From positions 1 through 64,000 of the forward strand of contig CBFDBU010000007.1 in NCBI GenBank assembly GCA_965603125.1: a stretch of 64,000 nucleotides of DNA. Direction: 5' to 3'. Below, piece after piece: positions 51,211 to 60,511 of this stretch. A program made the translations under genes and the position numbers. The DNA is from JAJRTA01 sp965603125 (GTDB lineage: Bacteria; Zixibacteria; MSB-5A5; GN15; FEB-12). The notes under the pieces are model-generated. The model had not been told where the DNA came from. It saw nothing but the letters and a program-made list of their open reading frames with translations, and did no database searches. Within the stretch, counting starts at the first letter, position 1, and each line of letters begins with the position of its first letter.

Positions 51211-51885
51211 ATAGCCAAGCAGGAATTGCGGGTAAATGCCCGGATAAGGGTGACCCCGGTCAGGCTGATTGGTCCCGATGGCGAGCAGATCGGTATCGTG
51301 CCGATCAAGGAAGCCCTTGAGCGCGCTCACGACGTGGACCTTGACTTGGTGGAGGTGTCACCCAACAGTCGCCCGCCCGTCTGCCGTATTCTTGACTACG
51401 GCAAGTACAAGTACGAGTTGTCCAAAAAGGACAGGCTCGCCAAGAAGCGGCAACACAGCGTGCAATTGAAGGAGATGCGCTACCGGCCCAAGACGGATGA
51501 ACATGATTATCAGTTCAAGAGCAAGCATGTTCGGGAGTTCCTTAAGGCAGGCAGCAAAGTGAGAGCCTTCGTTATGTTTCGCGGGCGCGAACTTGCTTAT
51601 ACGGATCGCGGGAAGAGACTTCTGGACCGGGTAGCCGAAGATATGGCTGACATAGCTATTATCGACGTGCCGGCCAAACGCGAGGGCAGGCACATGAGCA
51701 TGATTCTCGGCCCCAGACCCGAAGTGCTGAAAAAGCTGAAGCAGGCCCGAGACGACGAGGAGTCAGTCTCACGCAGAGACGAGCCCCGGAAAGAGAAACC
51801 AGAGCAGGTCGCCCCGGATCAGGTTGCAACTGAAACCGAGGTCAAAACCGAAACCGAGTCTGCCGGCTCCGGACCGGATAACTGA
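51211..51885 (+). CDS. infC: Translation initiation factor IF-3, apparent ATA start
   Basis: 224 residues. The N-domain starts AKQELRVNARIRVTPVRLIGPDGEQIGI, followed by the linker, and the C-domain contains KTDEHDYQFKSKHVREFL. AGGAGG (51200-51205) lies 5 nt before ATA 51211, and AKQELRVN downstream is the expected IF-3 beginning. In-frame stops at 51190 and 51196 exclude an earlier start. The next usable codon, TTG 51226, would delete conserved residues and lacks a spaced RBS. Rare start codons in infC allow IF-3 to repress itself. An acidic ~45-residue tail follows the C-domain. Confidence 0.93.
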   Translation: MAKQELRVNARIRVTPVRLIGPDGEQIGIVPIKEALERAHDVDLDLVEVSPNSRPPVCRILDYGKYKYELSKKDRLAKKRQHSVQLKEMRYRPKTDEHDYQFKSKHVREFLKAGSKVRAFVMFRGRELAYTDRGKRLLDRVAEDMADIAIIDVPAKREGRHMSMILGPRPEVLKKLKQARDDEESVSRRDEPRKEKPEQVAPDQVATETEVKTETESAGSGPDN

Positions 51886-51911
51886 GCCTGCCCCACAGAA
51901 AGAAGACATAA

Positions 51912-52106
51912 ATGCCCAAGATGAAGACACAACGAGGGGCCGCCAAGCGATTCAAGAAGACGGCCTCCGGCAAGATCAAGAGGTACAAGGCGTACAAGAC
52001 TCATATCCTTACGAAAATGAGTCCCAAGAGAAAACGCCAGTTGCGCAGACCCGGCCTGGTCTCCAAGGCTGATCGTCGCCGGGTCGAAGCATTAATACCG
52101 TACTGA
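51912..52106 (+). CDS. rpmI: 50S ribosomal protein bL35
   Basis: 64 residues, very basic: PKMKTQRGAAKRFKKTASGKIKRYKAYKTH, ending KADRRRVEALIPY. Classic position between infC and rplT. Confidence 0.96.
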   Translation: MPKMKTQRGAAKRFKKTASGKIKRYKAYKTHILTKMSPKRKRQLRRPGLVSKADRRRVEALIPY

Positions 52107-52142
52107 ACCGGATTCACCGCCGGGACATGACAGGAGAGAAAG

Positions 52143-52493
52143 ATGCCACGTGCCAAGAATAAAGTAGCCGCTCAGCGTCGGCACAAGAAGGTGCTCAAGA
52201 AAGCGCGCGGAAACTATGGCGCCCGTAGCCGACTGTACCGAACCGCTCTGGAGACGGTACACAAGGGAATGCGCTATGCCTACCGCGATCGTCGCAACAA
52301 GAAGCGCGCTTTCCGGTCGCTGTGGATCACCCGCATCTCGGCCGCGGCCAGGATGCGCGGTACCAATTACTCGACCTTCATTGCGGGTCTCAAGAAAGCC
52401 GGAGTGAATCTGGATCGCAAGGCGCTGGCGGATATCGCCGCCCGCGACATGGCGACTTTCACCAACCTGGCCAAAATTGCCGCTGACGCTTGA
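52143..52493 (+). CDS. rplT: 50S ribosomal protein bL20
   Basis: 116 residues. PRAKNKVAAQRRHKKVLKKARGNYGARSRLYRTA and RRNKKRAFRSLWITRISAAAR are diagnostic. GGAGAG lies shortly upstream. bL20 represses this operon in some bacteria; no operator is identifiable here. Confidence 0.97.
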   Translation: MPRAKNKVAAQRRHKKVLKKARGNYGARSRLYRTALETVHKGMRYAYRDRRNKKRAFRSLWITRISAAARMRGTNYSTFIAGLKKAGVNLDRKALADIAARDMATFTNLAKIAADA

Positions 52494-52511
52494 TCCCGAA
52501 GTGCTCCTGCC

Positions 52512-53525
52512 ATGTCACTTCCGGATGAAGTAGCCCGGTTGAAACGGGAAGCCCTGGAGCGGATCGGAGAGACCGATTCGCTCGCTTCGCTTAAGGAACT
52601 ACAGGTACTCTACCTGGGGCGTAAGGGGCGACTGACGGCCGTTCTGAAAGGGCTGAAGGACCTTCCCGTCGACGAACGCCGCCAGGTGGGCAGCGAGGCC
52701 AATCAGTGCCGTCGGCAATTGGAGGAAGAGTTCAAGCAGGCTGCCGGAAGGTTTGCCGGTCCGGCCACACACTCACTGATCGATCCCACTCTGCCCGGTA
52801 CCGGACAGCGGCTCGGGGCGGCGCATATCGTTAGTCAGACGATCGACGAAATCTGCCGTATATTCTACGGCATGGGCTTTGAGATTGCCCGCGGCCCGGA
52901 TGTCGAGACTGACTACTATAATTTCGAGGCGCTCAACTTCCCGCCGGATCACCCCGCTCGCGACATGCAGGATACCTTCTTTGTCGAAGGGGGACGATTG
53001 CTCCGCACTCATACCACGCCGGTCCAGTCGCGGGAGCTGGAAAAGAGAAAACCGCCGATCAAGATCATCACGCCAGGCAAGTGTTTCCGTAACGAGGCCA
53101 TTTCAACACGGGCGCACGTCTCCTTTCACCAGGTGGACGGATTCCTGGTGGATGAGGGTGTCTCTCTGGCCGATCTGAAGGGAGCCCTGGTCGCGTTCTG
53201 CAAAGCCTTTTTCGGGGAGGGTCTGAAGCTGAAGTTCCGGCCGTCATATTTTCCCTTCACGGAACCGTCGGCCGAGGTTGATATCCAGTGTTTTCTCTGC
53301 CGGGGAAAAGGCTGCCGGGTCTGCCAGCATACCGGCTGGCTGGAGATTCTCGGTTGCGGGATGATTGACCCGGTCGTTCTGGAGAAGGCCGGGCATGATC
53401 CGGAGAGGTACACCGGCTACGCTTTCGGAGTCGGCGTCGAACGTCCCGCCATGCTCAAGTACAGGATCGATGATATCCGGCTCTTTTTCAACAACGATGT
53501 TCGCTTCCTGAGGCAGTTCATTTAG
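52512..53525 (+). CDS. pheS: Phenylalanine-tRNA ligase alpha subunit
   Basis: 337 residues. N-terminal coiled coil, then class II core: HPARDMQDTFF, LLRTHTTPVQSR, FRNEAISTRAHVSFHQVDGF, and a Cys-rich segment (CFLCRGKGCRVCQHTGW) before GCGMIDP and GVGVERPAMLKY. Partner pheT starts 2 nt downstream. Confidence 0.96.
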   Translation: MSLPDEVARLKREALERIGETDSLASLKELQVLYLGRKGRLTAVLKGLKDLPVDERRQVGSEANQCRRQLEEEFKQAAGRFAGPATHSLIDPTLPGTGQRLGAAHIVSQTIDEICRIFYGMGFEIARGPDVETDYYNFEALNFPPDHPARDMQDTFFVEGGRLLRTHTTPVQSRELEKRKPPIKIITPGKCFRNEAISTRAHVSFHQVDGFLVDEGVSLADLKGALVAFCKAFFGEGLKLKFRPSYFPFTEPSAEVDIQCFLCRGKGCRVCQHTGWLEILGCGMIDPVVLEKAGHDPERYTGYAFGVGVERPAMLKYRIDDIRLFFNNDVRFLRQFI

Positions 53526-53527
53526 CC

Positions 53528-55912
53528 ATGAAGATATCCTACAACTGGCTGCGGGAGTTAACCGGCCTTGATTGGTCGCCCGAGGAAATGGGTGACCGCC
53601 TGACCCTCTGCGGTACCGCCTGTGAGCATATTGAATCCTCGGCGCGGTACATGGATCGAGTAATTGTAGCCGAGGTGAGCGAACTCCACCCTGTGCCCGA
53701 CGCCGACAAGATCCAGCGGACAGTTGTCGACACCGGCTTGGAGCATCTCGACGTGATATGCGGCGCCCCCAACGTGGCGGTGGGTCAGAAGGTGCCCCTG
53801 GCATTAGTCGGCGCCTGCCTGGCGGGCGATATCAAGATCACGAAAGCAAAGATTCGAGGAGTCGAGTCCTATGGGATGATCTGCTCCGAGCGTGAACTCG
53901 GCCTCTCGGACGATCATTCCGGCATCCTGGTGCTGGATCCTGAAGCGCCCGCAGGCAAGCCCCTGACGGAGTATCTCGACTTTGACGACTACATTCTCAC
54001 TTTTGAACTGACTCCCAACCGGCCCGATTCGATGTCGGTTATCGGCATCGCCCGGGACCTGGCCGCATTAGCGTCGGTCAAGGTGACGAGACCGACAGTG
54101 GACTTGTCCGAGTCTGCCGAATTGGCATCGGATGTTATCAGTGTTTCGATTGACGATCCGGTCGCCTGCCCACGATATGCCGCACGTGTGATCAGGAACG
54201 TCAAAGTAGCTCCCTCCCCGTGGTGGATTAAGAAAAAGCTGTGGACGGCAGGACTCAGGCCGATCTCAAATGTGGTCGATATCACCAACCTGGTCATGCT
54301 GGAATGTGGCCACCCGCTGCACGCATTTGACCTGGATCGTTTTGGTTCCGACCGGGTAGTGGTAAGACCGGCGCGGGACAAAGAGAAATTCGTAACCCTG
54401 GACGGCAACGAACACGAACTGACAGAGAATGTTCTGTTGATAACCAACGGCATCACCGGTGTGGCCGCCGCCGGAGTCATGGGTGGTATGAACTCTGAGG
54501 TGGAAGACGACACCACCAACGTGCTCTTGGAAGCGGCCTACTTTGACCCCTCCGTAATCCGCAAGAGCCGAAAGGAATTGGGGATTGTCAGCGAGTCGTC
54601 ATCCCGGTTTGAAAAGGGTGCCGACCCCAACGGGATCGAGTATGCCATCGATCGCGCCGCCGATCTCTTTCACAGGGTATGCGGGGGAGAGGTTCTCAGC
54701 ATAGTGGTCGACTGCTATCCCGTCCGGATCGAGCCGAAGACCATAGGTTTCCGGCCCCGGCGGTGTAATGCTGTTCTGGGCACCGGTATCTCCACTGATC
54801 GGATGAAGCGGATTTTCACCGACCTTGAGTTCGGCGTTAGCGGATCGGAGACGCTGGATGTGACGGTTCCCACTTTTCGTCCCGACATTGAGCGCGAGAT
54901 TGACCTGATCGAAGAGGTGGTTCGTATCGAGGGATTCGACTGCGTGGAAGACTCGGTGGCCAACATCGGCGCGCTGTTTACCCCCACGCACTACGAGGAT
55001 CATTTCAAGTCCGAGATGAGCCATGTTCTCCTTGGTGCCGGTTACGATGAAATGGTGGGGCACGGTCTGGCCGACAGTCGTCTCGCTTCCCTGCTCAACC
55101 CGGATCTACCCCAAGTCCGCATCACCAATCCGGTTTCCGAGGAGTTGAACATCATGCGCAATTCCCTGGTTCACACGGCTCTGGGGGTGGTAGGACACAA
55201 TTTGGCCCATCGCAATATGGACCTGCGTCTTTTCGAGATCGGCAAGGCCTACTTTCCACCTTCCGATACGAGCGACTGGCGCGAGGAAGAACGCGTGGTG
55301 CTGGCCGTAACCGGAAACACACCACGTGGCTGGCGGGGTACCGTCCGCCCGCTCGACTTCTATGATCTGACCGGCGCCCTTGAGCGCCTGGAGGAACACT
55401 TTCGCTGGCCACGGTTCAAGTATACCCCCCGGCGGGTCAGCTTCCTTGACGAGGCGTTGTCATTCCAAATTACGGCCGATGACCAGCCGATCGGCTGGGT
55501 GGGCAGGATTCCCGCAAATCTGGCTCGAAAAACCGATATCAAGCAACCCGTGCTGGTGGCCGAACTTGTCCTTGCTCCACTGATTGCCATTAGTGGCTCG
55601 CTGGTCGAATTCAAACCTTTGCCGGTATATCCGGCGGCACCGCGGGATCTGGCCATCGTCGTTAACCAGCAAGTCAGCGCCGGCGAGATTGTGGAGTGCA
55701 TAAGGAAAGCCGCCGGTGATCTTGCCGAATCGGTTGACATCTTTGACCTGTACGCCGGTGAGCAGATTGAGAAAGGAAAGAAATCGGTAGCCATATCGAT
55801 CAGCTACCGATCCCCCTCCGGAAGCCTGTCCGGTGATGTGGTCGACGAAAAGCAGAGGCTTGTAACAGGCAGCCTGGAGCAGAAGTTTCAAGCCGAGATA
55901 AGGGACAAGTGA
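53528..55912 (+). CDS. pheT: Phenylalanine-tRNA ligase beta subunit
   Basis: 794 residues: tRNA-binding OB domain (~40-150, VICGAPNVAVGQKVPLA), B3/B4 editing region, B5 domain, catalytic-like domain (MRNSLVHTALGVVGHNLAHRN) and C-terminal FDX-ACB domain (PVYPAAPRDLAIVV, SISYRSPSGSL). Forms the alpha2-beta2 enzyme with PheS. Confidence 0.96.
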   Translation: MKISYNWLRELTGLDWSPEEMGDRLTLCGTACEHIESSARYMDRVIVAEVSELHPVPDADKIQRTVVDTGLEHLDVICGAPNVAVGQKVPLALVGACLAGDIKITKAKIRGVESYGMICSERELGLSDDHSGILVLDPEAPAGKPLTEYLDFDDYILTFELTPNRPDSMSVIGIARDLAALASVKVTRPTVDLSESAELASDVISVSIDDPVACPRYAARVIRNVKVAPSPWWIKKKLWTAGLRPISNVVDITNLVMLECGHPLHAFDLDRFGSDRVVVRPARDKEKFVTLDGNEHELTENVLLITNGITGVAAAGVMGGMNSEVEDDTTNVLLEAAYFDPSVIRKSRKELGIVSESSSRFEKGADPNGIEYAIDRAADLFHRVCGGEVLSIVVDCYPVRIEPKTIGFRPRRCNAVLGTGISTDRMKRIFTDLEFGVSGSETLDVTVPTFRPDIEREIDLIEEVVRIEGFDCVEDSVANIGALFTPTHYEDHFKSEMSHVLLGAGYDEMVGHGLADSRLASLLNPDLPQVRITNPVSEELNIMRNSLVHTALGVVGHNLAHRNMDLRLFEIGKAYFPPSDTSDWREEERVVLAVTGNTPRGWRGTVRPLDFYDLTGALERLEEHFRWPRFKYTPRRVSFLDEALSFQITADDQPIGWVGRIPANLARKTDIKQPVLVAELVLAPLIAISGSLVEFKPLPVYPAAPRDLAIVVNQQVSAGEIVECIRKAAGDLAESVDIFDLYAGEQIEKGKKSVAISISYRSPSGSLSGDVVDEKQRLVTGSLEQKFQAEIRDK

Positions 55913-55914
55913 GT

Positions 55915-56157
55915 ATGAGCGACAAGTTTGACCTGGTGGCACAGAAAGTCGATCGGCTCCTCGATGTGGTGGAACAGTTGAAAAGTCGGAATAAGGCGGC
56001 CGAGAAGGATAACGCCGAGTTGAAATCTGAACTGACCAGAATCGAGAAGGCATTCCATGCCCTGCAACTGGAAACGGCTGATCGGGCGGAGGCTGTGAGA
56101 GCAAAACTTGACCGCGTTCTCGGTCGGCTGGGGGACCTTGAGAATCTGGCTAAGTGA
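55915..56157 (+). CDS. Small coiled-coil protein, ZapB-like
   Basis: 80 residues, a single continuous coiled coil (KVDRLLDVVEQLKSRNKAAEKDNAELKSELTRIEKAF). The size, structure and position just before zapA suggest a divisome factor of the ZapB kind, but coiled coils carry little family signal. GTG 55909, overlapping the pheT stop, is an alternative start. Confidence 0.65.
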   Translation: MSDKFDLVAQKVDRLLDVVEQLKSRNKAAEKDNAELKSELTRIEKAFHALQLETADRAEAVRAKLDRVLGRLGDLENLAK

Positions 56158-56172
56158 AAAGCCAGTTTTAGC

Positions 56173-56202
56173 TTGACAGACCCCCTTGTCCCAATGTAAA
56201 TT
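56173..56202 (+). promoter_or_regulatory. Sigma-70-type promoter before zapA
   Basis: Perfect TTGACA (56173-56178), 18 nt, then TAAATT (56197-56202). It lies in the gap before zapA and gives a leader of about 45 nt. Confidence 0.55.
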
Positions 56203-56253
56203 ATTGTCGACAAACAGGATAGGGAACCGGGATTTACTCAGGTATTCTTTGGG

Positions 56254-56559
56254 ATGCTGATGTCTGATCCTTGTGCCGAAAACAAGGTGGTAGTGAATAT
56301 ATTTGGTGAGGATTACCCCATTACGGGTGTGACCGACCCATCCTACATATCCAGGGTCGCCGACTTCGTTGACGCAAGAATGAAGGAAACCGCTGCAGGA
56401 AGTCGGGCCGGAAGCCGGGATAGGGTTGCCATTCTGGCGGCCATGTCAATTGCCTCGGAGTTGCTGGAGAAGACCGGCAGGCTTGAGCAAGCTCAAGAGT
56501 TGACCGATTCTCGGACCGAGGGCATCCTGGCGCGCCTGGATCAAGCTCTTTCGAGCTGA
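56254..56559 (+). CDS. zapA: Cell division protein ZapA
   Basis: 101 residues. NKVVVNIFGEDYPITG, then DPSYISRVADFVDARMKE and RVAILAAMSIASELLE are the ZapA pattern. Stabilizes FtsZ bundles. ATG 56254 or 56260. Confidence 0.88.
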   Translation: MLMSDPCAENKVVVNIFGEDYPITGVTDPSYISRVADFVDARMKETAAGSRAGSRDRVAILAAMSIASELLEKTGRLEQAQELTDSRTEGILARLDQALSS

Positions 56560-56674
56560 CGTTCACCGCTTCTGTCAGCTCCCGCGAATACCCCTTTTTC
56601 CCACAGTGTTGTCTATCCGGACTGTTTTGACATAGATTGAACACGCGGTCACCGTGATCGCGTGGGAGGCACAC

Positions 56675-58240
56675 ATGAATGACACTGTAATCTTCGTAGC
56701 TATTGCGGTCGTTGTCGGGGTGGTTTCGTTCCTGCTGGCAAAGTATCTGGCCAACCGGGCGAGCGAGAAAAAGGTATCCACCGCCGCTGCTGAAGCTGAA
56801 CGCATACTCGCCAAGGCTGAAAGCGAAGCCAAGATAAAGCACCGTGAGGGAGTTCTTGAAGCCCGGGAAGAATGGCTGAAGCTCAAAGGCGAGTTCGAGC
56901 GTGACTCCGAAGCGAAACGCCGGAAGATAGAAGCCGCTCAGAAGGAGCTTGAGGAGATAGAAGGCTCACTTCAGAAGCGGGTTGACCTGCTCGATTCGCG
57001 GGATAAGGAGTTGACCGGGCGTGAGAAGGCGATTGGCACGCGCGAGAAAGGAATAGCCCTGCGCGAATCCGAACTCGGGGAAATCATAGAACGCCAGAAC
57101 GAGAAACTCCAGAAAATCGCGCAGATGACACCGGAGGAAGCGAAGAAACTCCTGATGGACAATATGGTTAGCGTTGCCAAAATTGAAGCAGCCGCCATCG
57201 TCAAGGAGATCAAGGAGAAAGCCGAGCTGGAGGCCACCAAGGAGGCCAAGGAGATTATAATCCAGGCCATCTATCGGTGCGCCGCCGACCACACGGTCGA
57301 GTCCACGGTGGCTGTCGTCAATCTGCCCAATGATGAAATGAAAGGGCGCATCATCGGCCGGGAGGGAAGAAACATCCGCTCGTTTGAGACAGCCACGGGA
57401 ATCGACGTGATCGTCGATGATACTCCGGAGGCAGTTATTTTATCCGGGTACGACCCGGTCCGGCGGGAGATCGCCCGCATGGCTCTGGAAAAGCTCATCA
57501 CTGACGGGCGCATTCACCCGACCCGGATCGAGGAGGTGGTCGGCAAGGCGGCCAAGGAGATGGAGGTCATCGTACGGGAGGCCGGCGAACAGGCTTGCTT
57601 CGAACTGGGCATTCATGGGCTCCACCCGGATATAATGCAGCAACTGGGTAAGCTGAGCTTCCGGACTTCCTATGGCCAGAATGTGCTGGTCCATTGCAAG
57701 GAAGTGGCCGCGTTATGCGGGCTGATGGCGGCCGAACTGGAGCTTGATGCCGTGCTGGCCAAACGTTGCGGCCTGTTGCACGATATCGGAAAGGCCATCG
57801 ACCGCGAAACAGAAGGCACTCACACCCAGATCGGGGCGGACTACCTGCGCCGGTTCAAGGAGAACGAGACTGTCATTAACGCCGTGGAGTCGCATCACGG
57901 CGATATCCCCATGACGGGGCCCTATCCTGTGCTGGTGCAGGCGGCCGACGCCATTTCCGGCGCGCGACCGGGCGCCCGGCGCGAGCCGCTGGAGGCGTAC
58001 ATCAAGCGCTTGCAGCAACTTGAAGACCTGGCCGGCAGTTTCAAAGGGGTTTCCAAGGCGTACGCGATTCAGGCCGGCCGTGAGGTGCGCGTTATTGTTG
58101 AGCACGAGACGCTCGACGACCTGGCCAGCTCGATTCTTGCCGGCGACCTCGCGACCAAGATTGAAAGCGAGATGCAGTTCCCCGGCCAGATCAAGGTGAC
58201 GGTCATTCGGGAAACGCGCTCGACGGAGTACGCCAAGTAG
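56675..58240 (+). CDS. rny: Ribonuclease Y
   Basis: 521 residues from ATG 56675 behind GGGAGG. An N-terminal membrane helix (VIFVAIAVVVGVVSFLLA), long coiled coil (~25-165), KH domain (GRIIGREGRNIRSFE near 225) and HD domain (LLHDIGKAID near 367; ESHHGD). Membrane-anchored endoribonuclease that starts mRNA decay. ymdB follows, as in Firmicutes. Confidence 0.96.
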   Translation: MNDTVIFVAIAVVVGVVSFLLAKYLANRASEKKVSTAAAEAERILAKAESEAKIKHREGVLEAREEWLKLKGEFERDSEAKRRKIEAAQKELEEIEGSLQKRVDLLDSRDKELTGREKAIGTREKGIALRESELGEIIERQNEKLQKIAQMTPEEAKKLLMDNMVSVAKIEAAAIVKEIKEKAELEATKEAKEIIIQAIYRCAADHTVESTVAVVNLPNDEMKGRIIGREGRNIRSFETATGIDVIVDDTPEAVILSGYDPVRREIARMALEKLITDGRIHPTRIEEVVGKAAKEMEVIVREAGEQACFELGIHGLHPDIMQQLGKLSFRTSYGQNVLVHCKEVAALCGLMAAELELDAVLAKRCGLLHDIGKAIDRETEGTHTQIGADYLRRFKENETVINAVESHHGDIPMTGPYPVLVQAADAISGARPGARREPLEAYIKRLQQLEDLAGSFKGVSKAYAIQAGREVRVIVEHETLDDLASSILAGDLATKIESEMQFPGQIKVTVIRETRSTEYAK

Positions 58241-58383
58241 CGAGTGCATTCAGGTCTTTCGTTGTTGCCGGGAGCGAGGAGTTTCGTTAGACTACATCCC
58301 TGTGTACAGACAGCCGACCGGGTTGCCAGTGGTGGAAGGCGGCGGCCGGCTTCAGGCGATTTCCACCTTAGAAAGTTATCTCG

Positions 58384-59226
58384 ATGTCAATGTTCACCAT
58401 TCTCTACGTGGCGGACGTTTGTGGCCAGGCTGGGAGACAGGCATGCTCTCACATGGTCAAGCCTCTGCGCCAGAAGTACGACGTCGATTATGTCGTTGCC
58501 AATGTCGAAAACGCCGCCGGTGGTTTCGGCATCACGCCGGAAATGTCGATTAAGGCCTTCTCGTACGGTATCGACCTGCAAACCTCCGGCAACCATATCT
58601 GGGATCGGGTCGATATCCTTGACTACTTCACCAAGCGCCCCAAGTTGCTCCGGCCGGCCAACTACCCGCCCGGCGCCCCGGGGGTCGGGAGCTGGGTCGA
58701 TACGATCGGCAACGTGAAAATCTGTGTGATGAACCTGATGGGCCGTACTTACATGAAAGATATCGACTGCCCCTTTCGGATCGCCGACCGGGAGCTGGGT
58801 CGCCTGGACTCAGAGGTGAAAATCATCTTTGTCGACTTTCATGCCGAGGCCACGTCCGAAAAACAGGCCATGCTGTACTACCTCGACGGCAAAGTGTCGG
58901 CCGTCATCGGATCTCATACTCACGTTCAGACGGTGGATGACCAGATCACAACCCGGGGAACCGCGTACCTGACCGACGCCGGTATGACCGGCCCCCACGA
59001 TTCCATAATCGGTATGCAGAAAGGGCCGTCGCTGGGGCGCTTTTTGACCGGTATGCCCAAACGCTTCACCACCGCCACCGGTGACATCAAGCTATCCGGT
59101 GTCCTGCTCAGGGTTGACCCCGCCAGTGGACGTGCGGAAAACATAGAGAAGCTACGGCTCGATTTCGATCTTGAGACGTTCAAACCGACCGATATCGTGG
59201 GCGACGAGCAGGAGCCGCAAGAGTGA
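58384..59226 (+). CDS. ymdB: YmdB-family metallophosphoesterase
   Basis: 280 residues. Metal-site motifs of the TIGR00282 family: VADVCGQAGR, ANVENAAGGFGIT, SGNHIWD, VDFHAEATSEK and GSHTHVQTVDD. In Bacillus, YmdB cleaves 2',3'-cyclic nucleotides and acts with RNase Y. The 143-nt gap after rny has no feature I can name. Stop overlaps folD as GTGA. Confidence 0.92.
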   Translation: MSMFTILYVADVCGQAGRQACSHMVKPLRQKYDVDYVVANVENAAGGFGITPEMSIKAFSYGIDLQTSGNHIWDRVDILDYFTKRPKLLRPANYPPGAPGVGSWVDTIGNVKICVMNLMGRTYMKDIDCPFRIADRELGRLDSEVKIIFVDFHAEATSEKQAMLYYLDGKVSAVIGSHTHVQTVDDQITTRGTAYLTDAGMTGPHDSIIGMQKGPSLGRFLTGMPKRFTTATGDIKLSGVLLRVDPASGRAENIEKLRLDFDLETFKPTDIVGDEQEPQE

Positions 59227-60122
59227 CGGCGCGCATCATTGACGGCAAGGAGGTCGCCCGGAGTGTCCGCAAGAAACTCAAGGCCCGTATCGCTGATCTT
59301 GCCGATCGCGGTGTGACTCCGGGGCTGGCGGCTGTGCTTGTGGGAGATGATCCCGCCTCGGAAACCTATGTCAACGGCAAAGCCAAAGCCTGCCGGAAAC
59401 TTAGCCTTTACAGCGAGGTGATAAGGAAACCCGCCACCATCAGTCAGGCGCAACTCACCGAAATCGTAGCCGGTCTCAATCGGAACCCGCAAATACACGG
59501 CATACTCGTGCAATCGCCTCTGCCTGAGCACATCGACGAACTCTCGGTCACCCTGATCATTTCTCCCTCGAAAGATGTCGACGGCTTTCATCCCCACAGT
59601 GTCGGGTTGCTCCTGTTGGGCCGACCGAAGCTAAAGCCCTGTACGCCGGCGGGAATCATGGAACTGCTCACTTACTACGAGGTCGCTACAGCCGGGAAAG
59701 AAGTCGTTGTCGTCGGCCGTTCCAACATCGTCGGCAAACCGGTTGCCGCCATGTTACAGCAGAAGGGTCCCGCAGCCGATGCCACCGTGACCGTGGCGCA
59801 TTCTCGAACGAAGAACCTGGCAGAGGTCACACGCCGGGCCGATATACTGATCGCAGCTATCGGCCGCCCCGGGACCATTACCGCCGACATGATTAAGGAC
59901 CGGGCTGTCGTGATAGATGTCGGTGTGAATCGGGTGGACGACCCGTCTACCGAGAGGGGGTATCGTCTGGTGGGGGATGTGGATTTCGAGGCGTGCGCCG
60001 AGAAGGCCTCGCTGATTACGCCCGTGCCCGGAGGTGTCGGCCCAATGACCATTGCCATGCTCATGTTCAATACCGTGACTGCCGCAGAAAACATCACGGC
60101 TGCCGGCCCGGAAGCGCTATAG
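59223..60122 (+). CDS. folD: Bifunctional methylenetetrahydrofolate dehydrogenase/cyclohydrolase FolD
   Basis: 299 residues from GTG 59223. YVNGKAKAC contains the catalytic Lys region; IHGILVQSPLPEHID, KDVDGFHP, VVVGRSNIVGKPVA and TPVPGGVGPMTIAML are all canonical. Interconverts one-carbon folates. Confidence 0.96.
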   Translation: MTARIIDGKEVARSVRKKLKARIADLADRGVTPGLAAVLVGDDPASETYVNGKAKACRKLSLYSEVIRKPATISQAQLTEIVAGLNRNPQIHGILVQSPLPEHIDELSVTLIISPSKDVDGFHPHSVGLLLLGRPKLKPCTPAGIMELLTYYEVATAGKEVVVVGRSNIVGKPVAAMLQQKGPAADATVTVAHSRTKNLAEVTRRADILIAAIGRPGTITADMIKDRAVVIDVGVNRVDDPSTERGYRLVGDVDFEACAEKASLITPVPGGVGPMTIAMLMFNTVTAAENITAAGPEAL

Positions 60123-60511
60123 GAAGGTCGCTGGGCGGGGAGGCGATACCTGCCGTTTGCCGTGGCAGGCACGGCCTTTGCTTTTACCCGGATGGGAAAT
60201 ACCGGCACGAAGCCGACAGGGAAGCTGACGCCTCCGCGGGATGATGCTATCTCCCTTAGGAGCAGGCCCTTTGTCGACTGGCGGATTCCCTCTGCCGAAG
60301 CGCCGCACGCTGCTATGCCGCCATTGCGACGGCGTGGCCGTGTGCAGTTTCTTGCAGGTTTATGTAATCGTGGTTCAACAGACCTGAACGGTGGTCCGTC
60401 GTATCGCAAACATGGCTTCGCTTCATCTGTGAAGTGGTCCACCGGGAGTTAACTTGTAAGGTCGCTAATGGAGACCCGCCGTGAGTCGTGGTTGGTCGTG
60501 GCTGTGAAATC
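60123..60511. other. Intergenic region folD to PorV-like gene
   Basis: 389 nt. It holds a probable folD terminator (annotated separately). Several further small inverted repeats are visible. A 96-codon frame at 60162-60452 has no protein-like character. No riboswitch class was recognized. Confidence 0.5.
60159..60185 (+). terminator. Probable terminator after folD
   Basis: GCCGTG-GCAGG-CACGGC (60159-60175) followed by CTTTGCTTTT. The stem is 6 bp and GC-rich, and lies 37 nt after the folD stop. Confidence 0.55.

Noticed and set aside
60162..60452. 96-codon ORF after folD
   Set aside because: It starts inside the putative terminator, has no RBS and no protein-like pattern.
60123..60511. Possible riboswitch or structured RNA
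   Set aside because: Several small hairpins, but no conserved box of the cobalamin, c-di-GMP, SAM, TPP or glycine classes was recognized.
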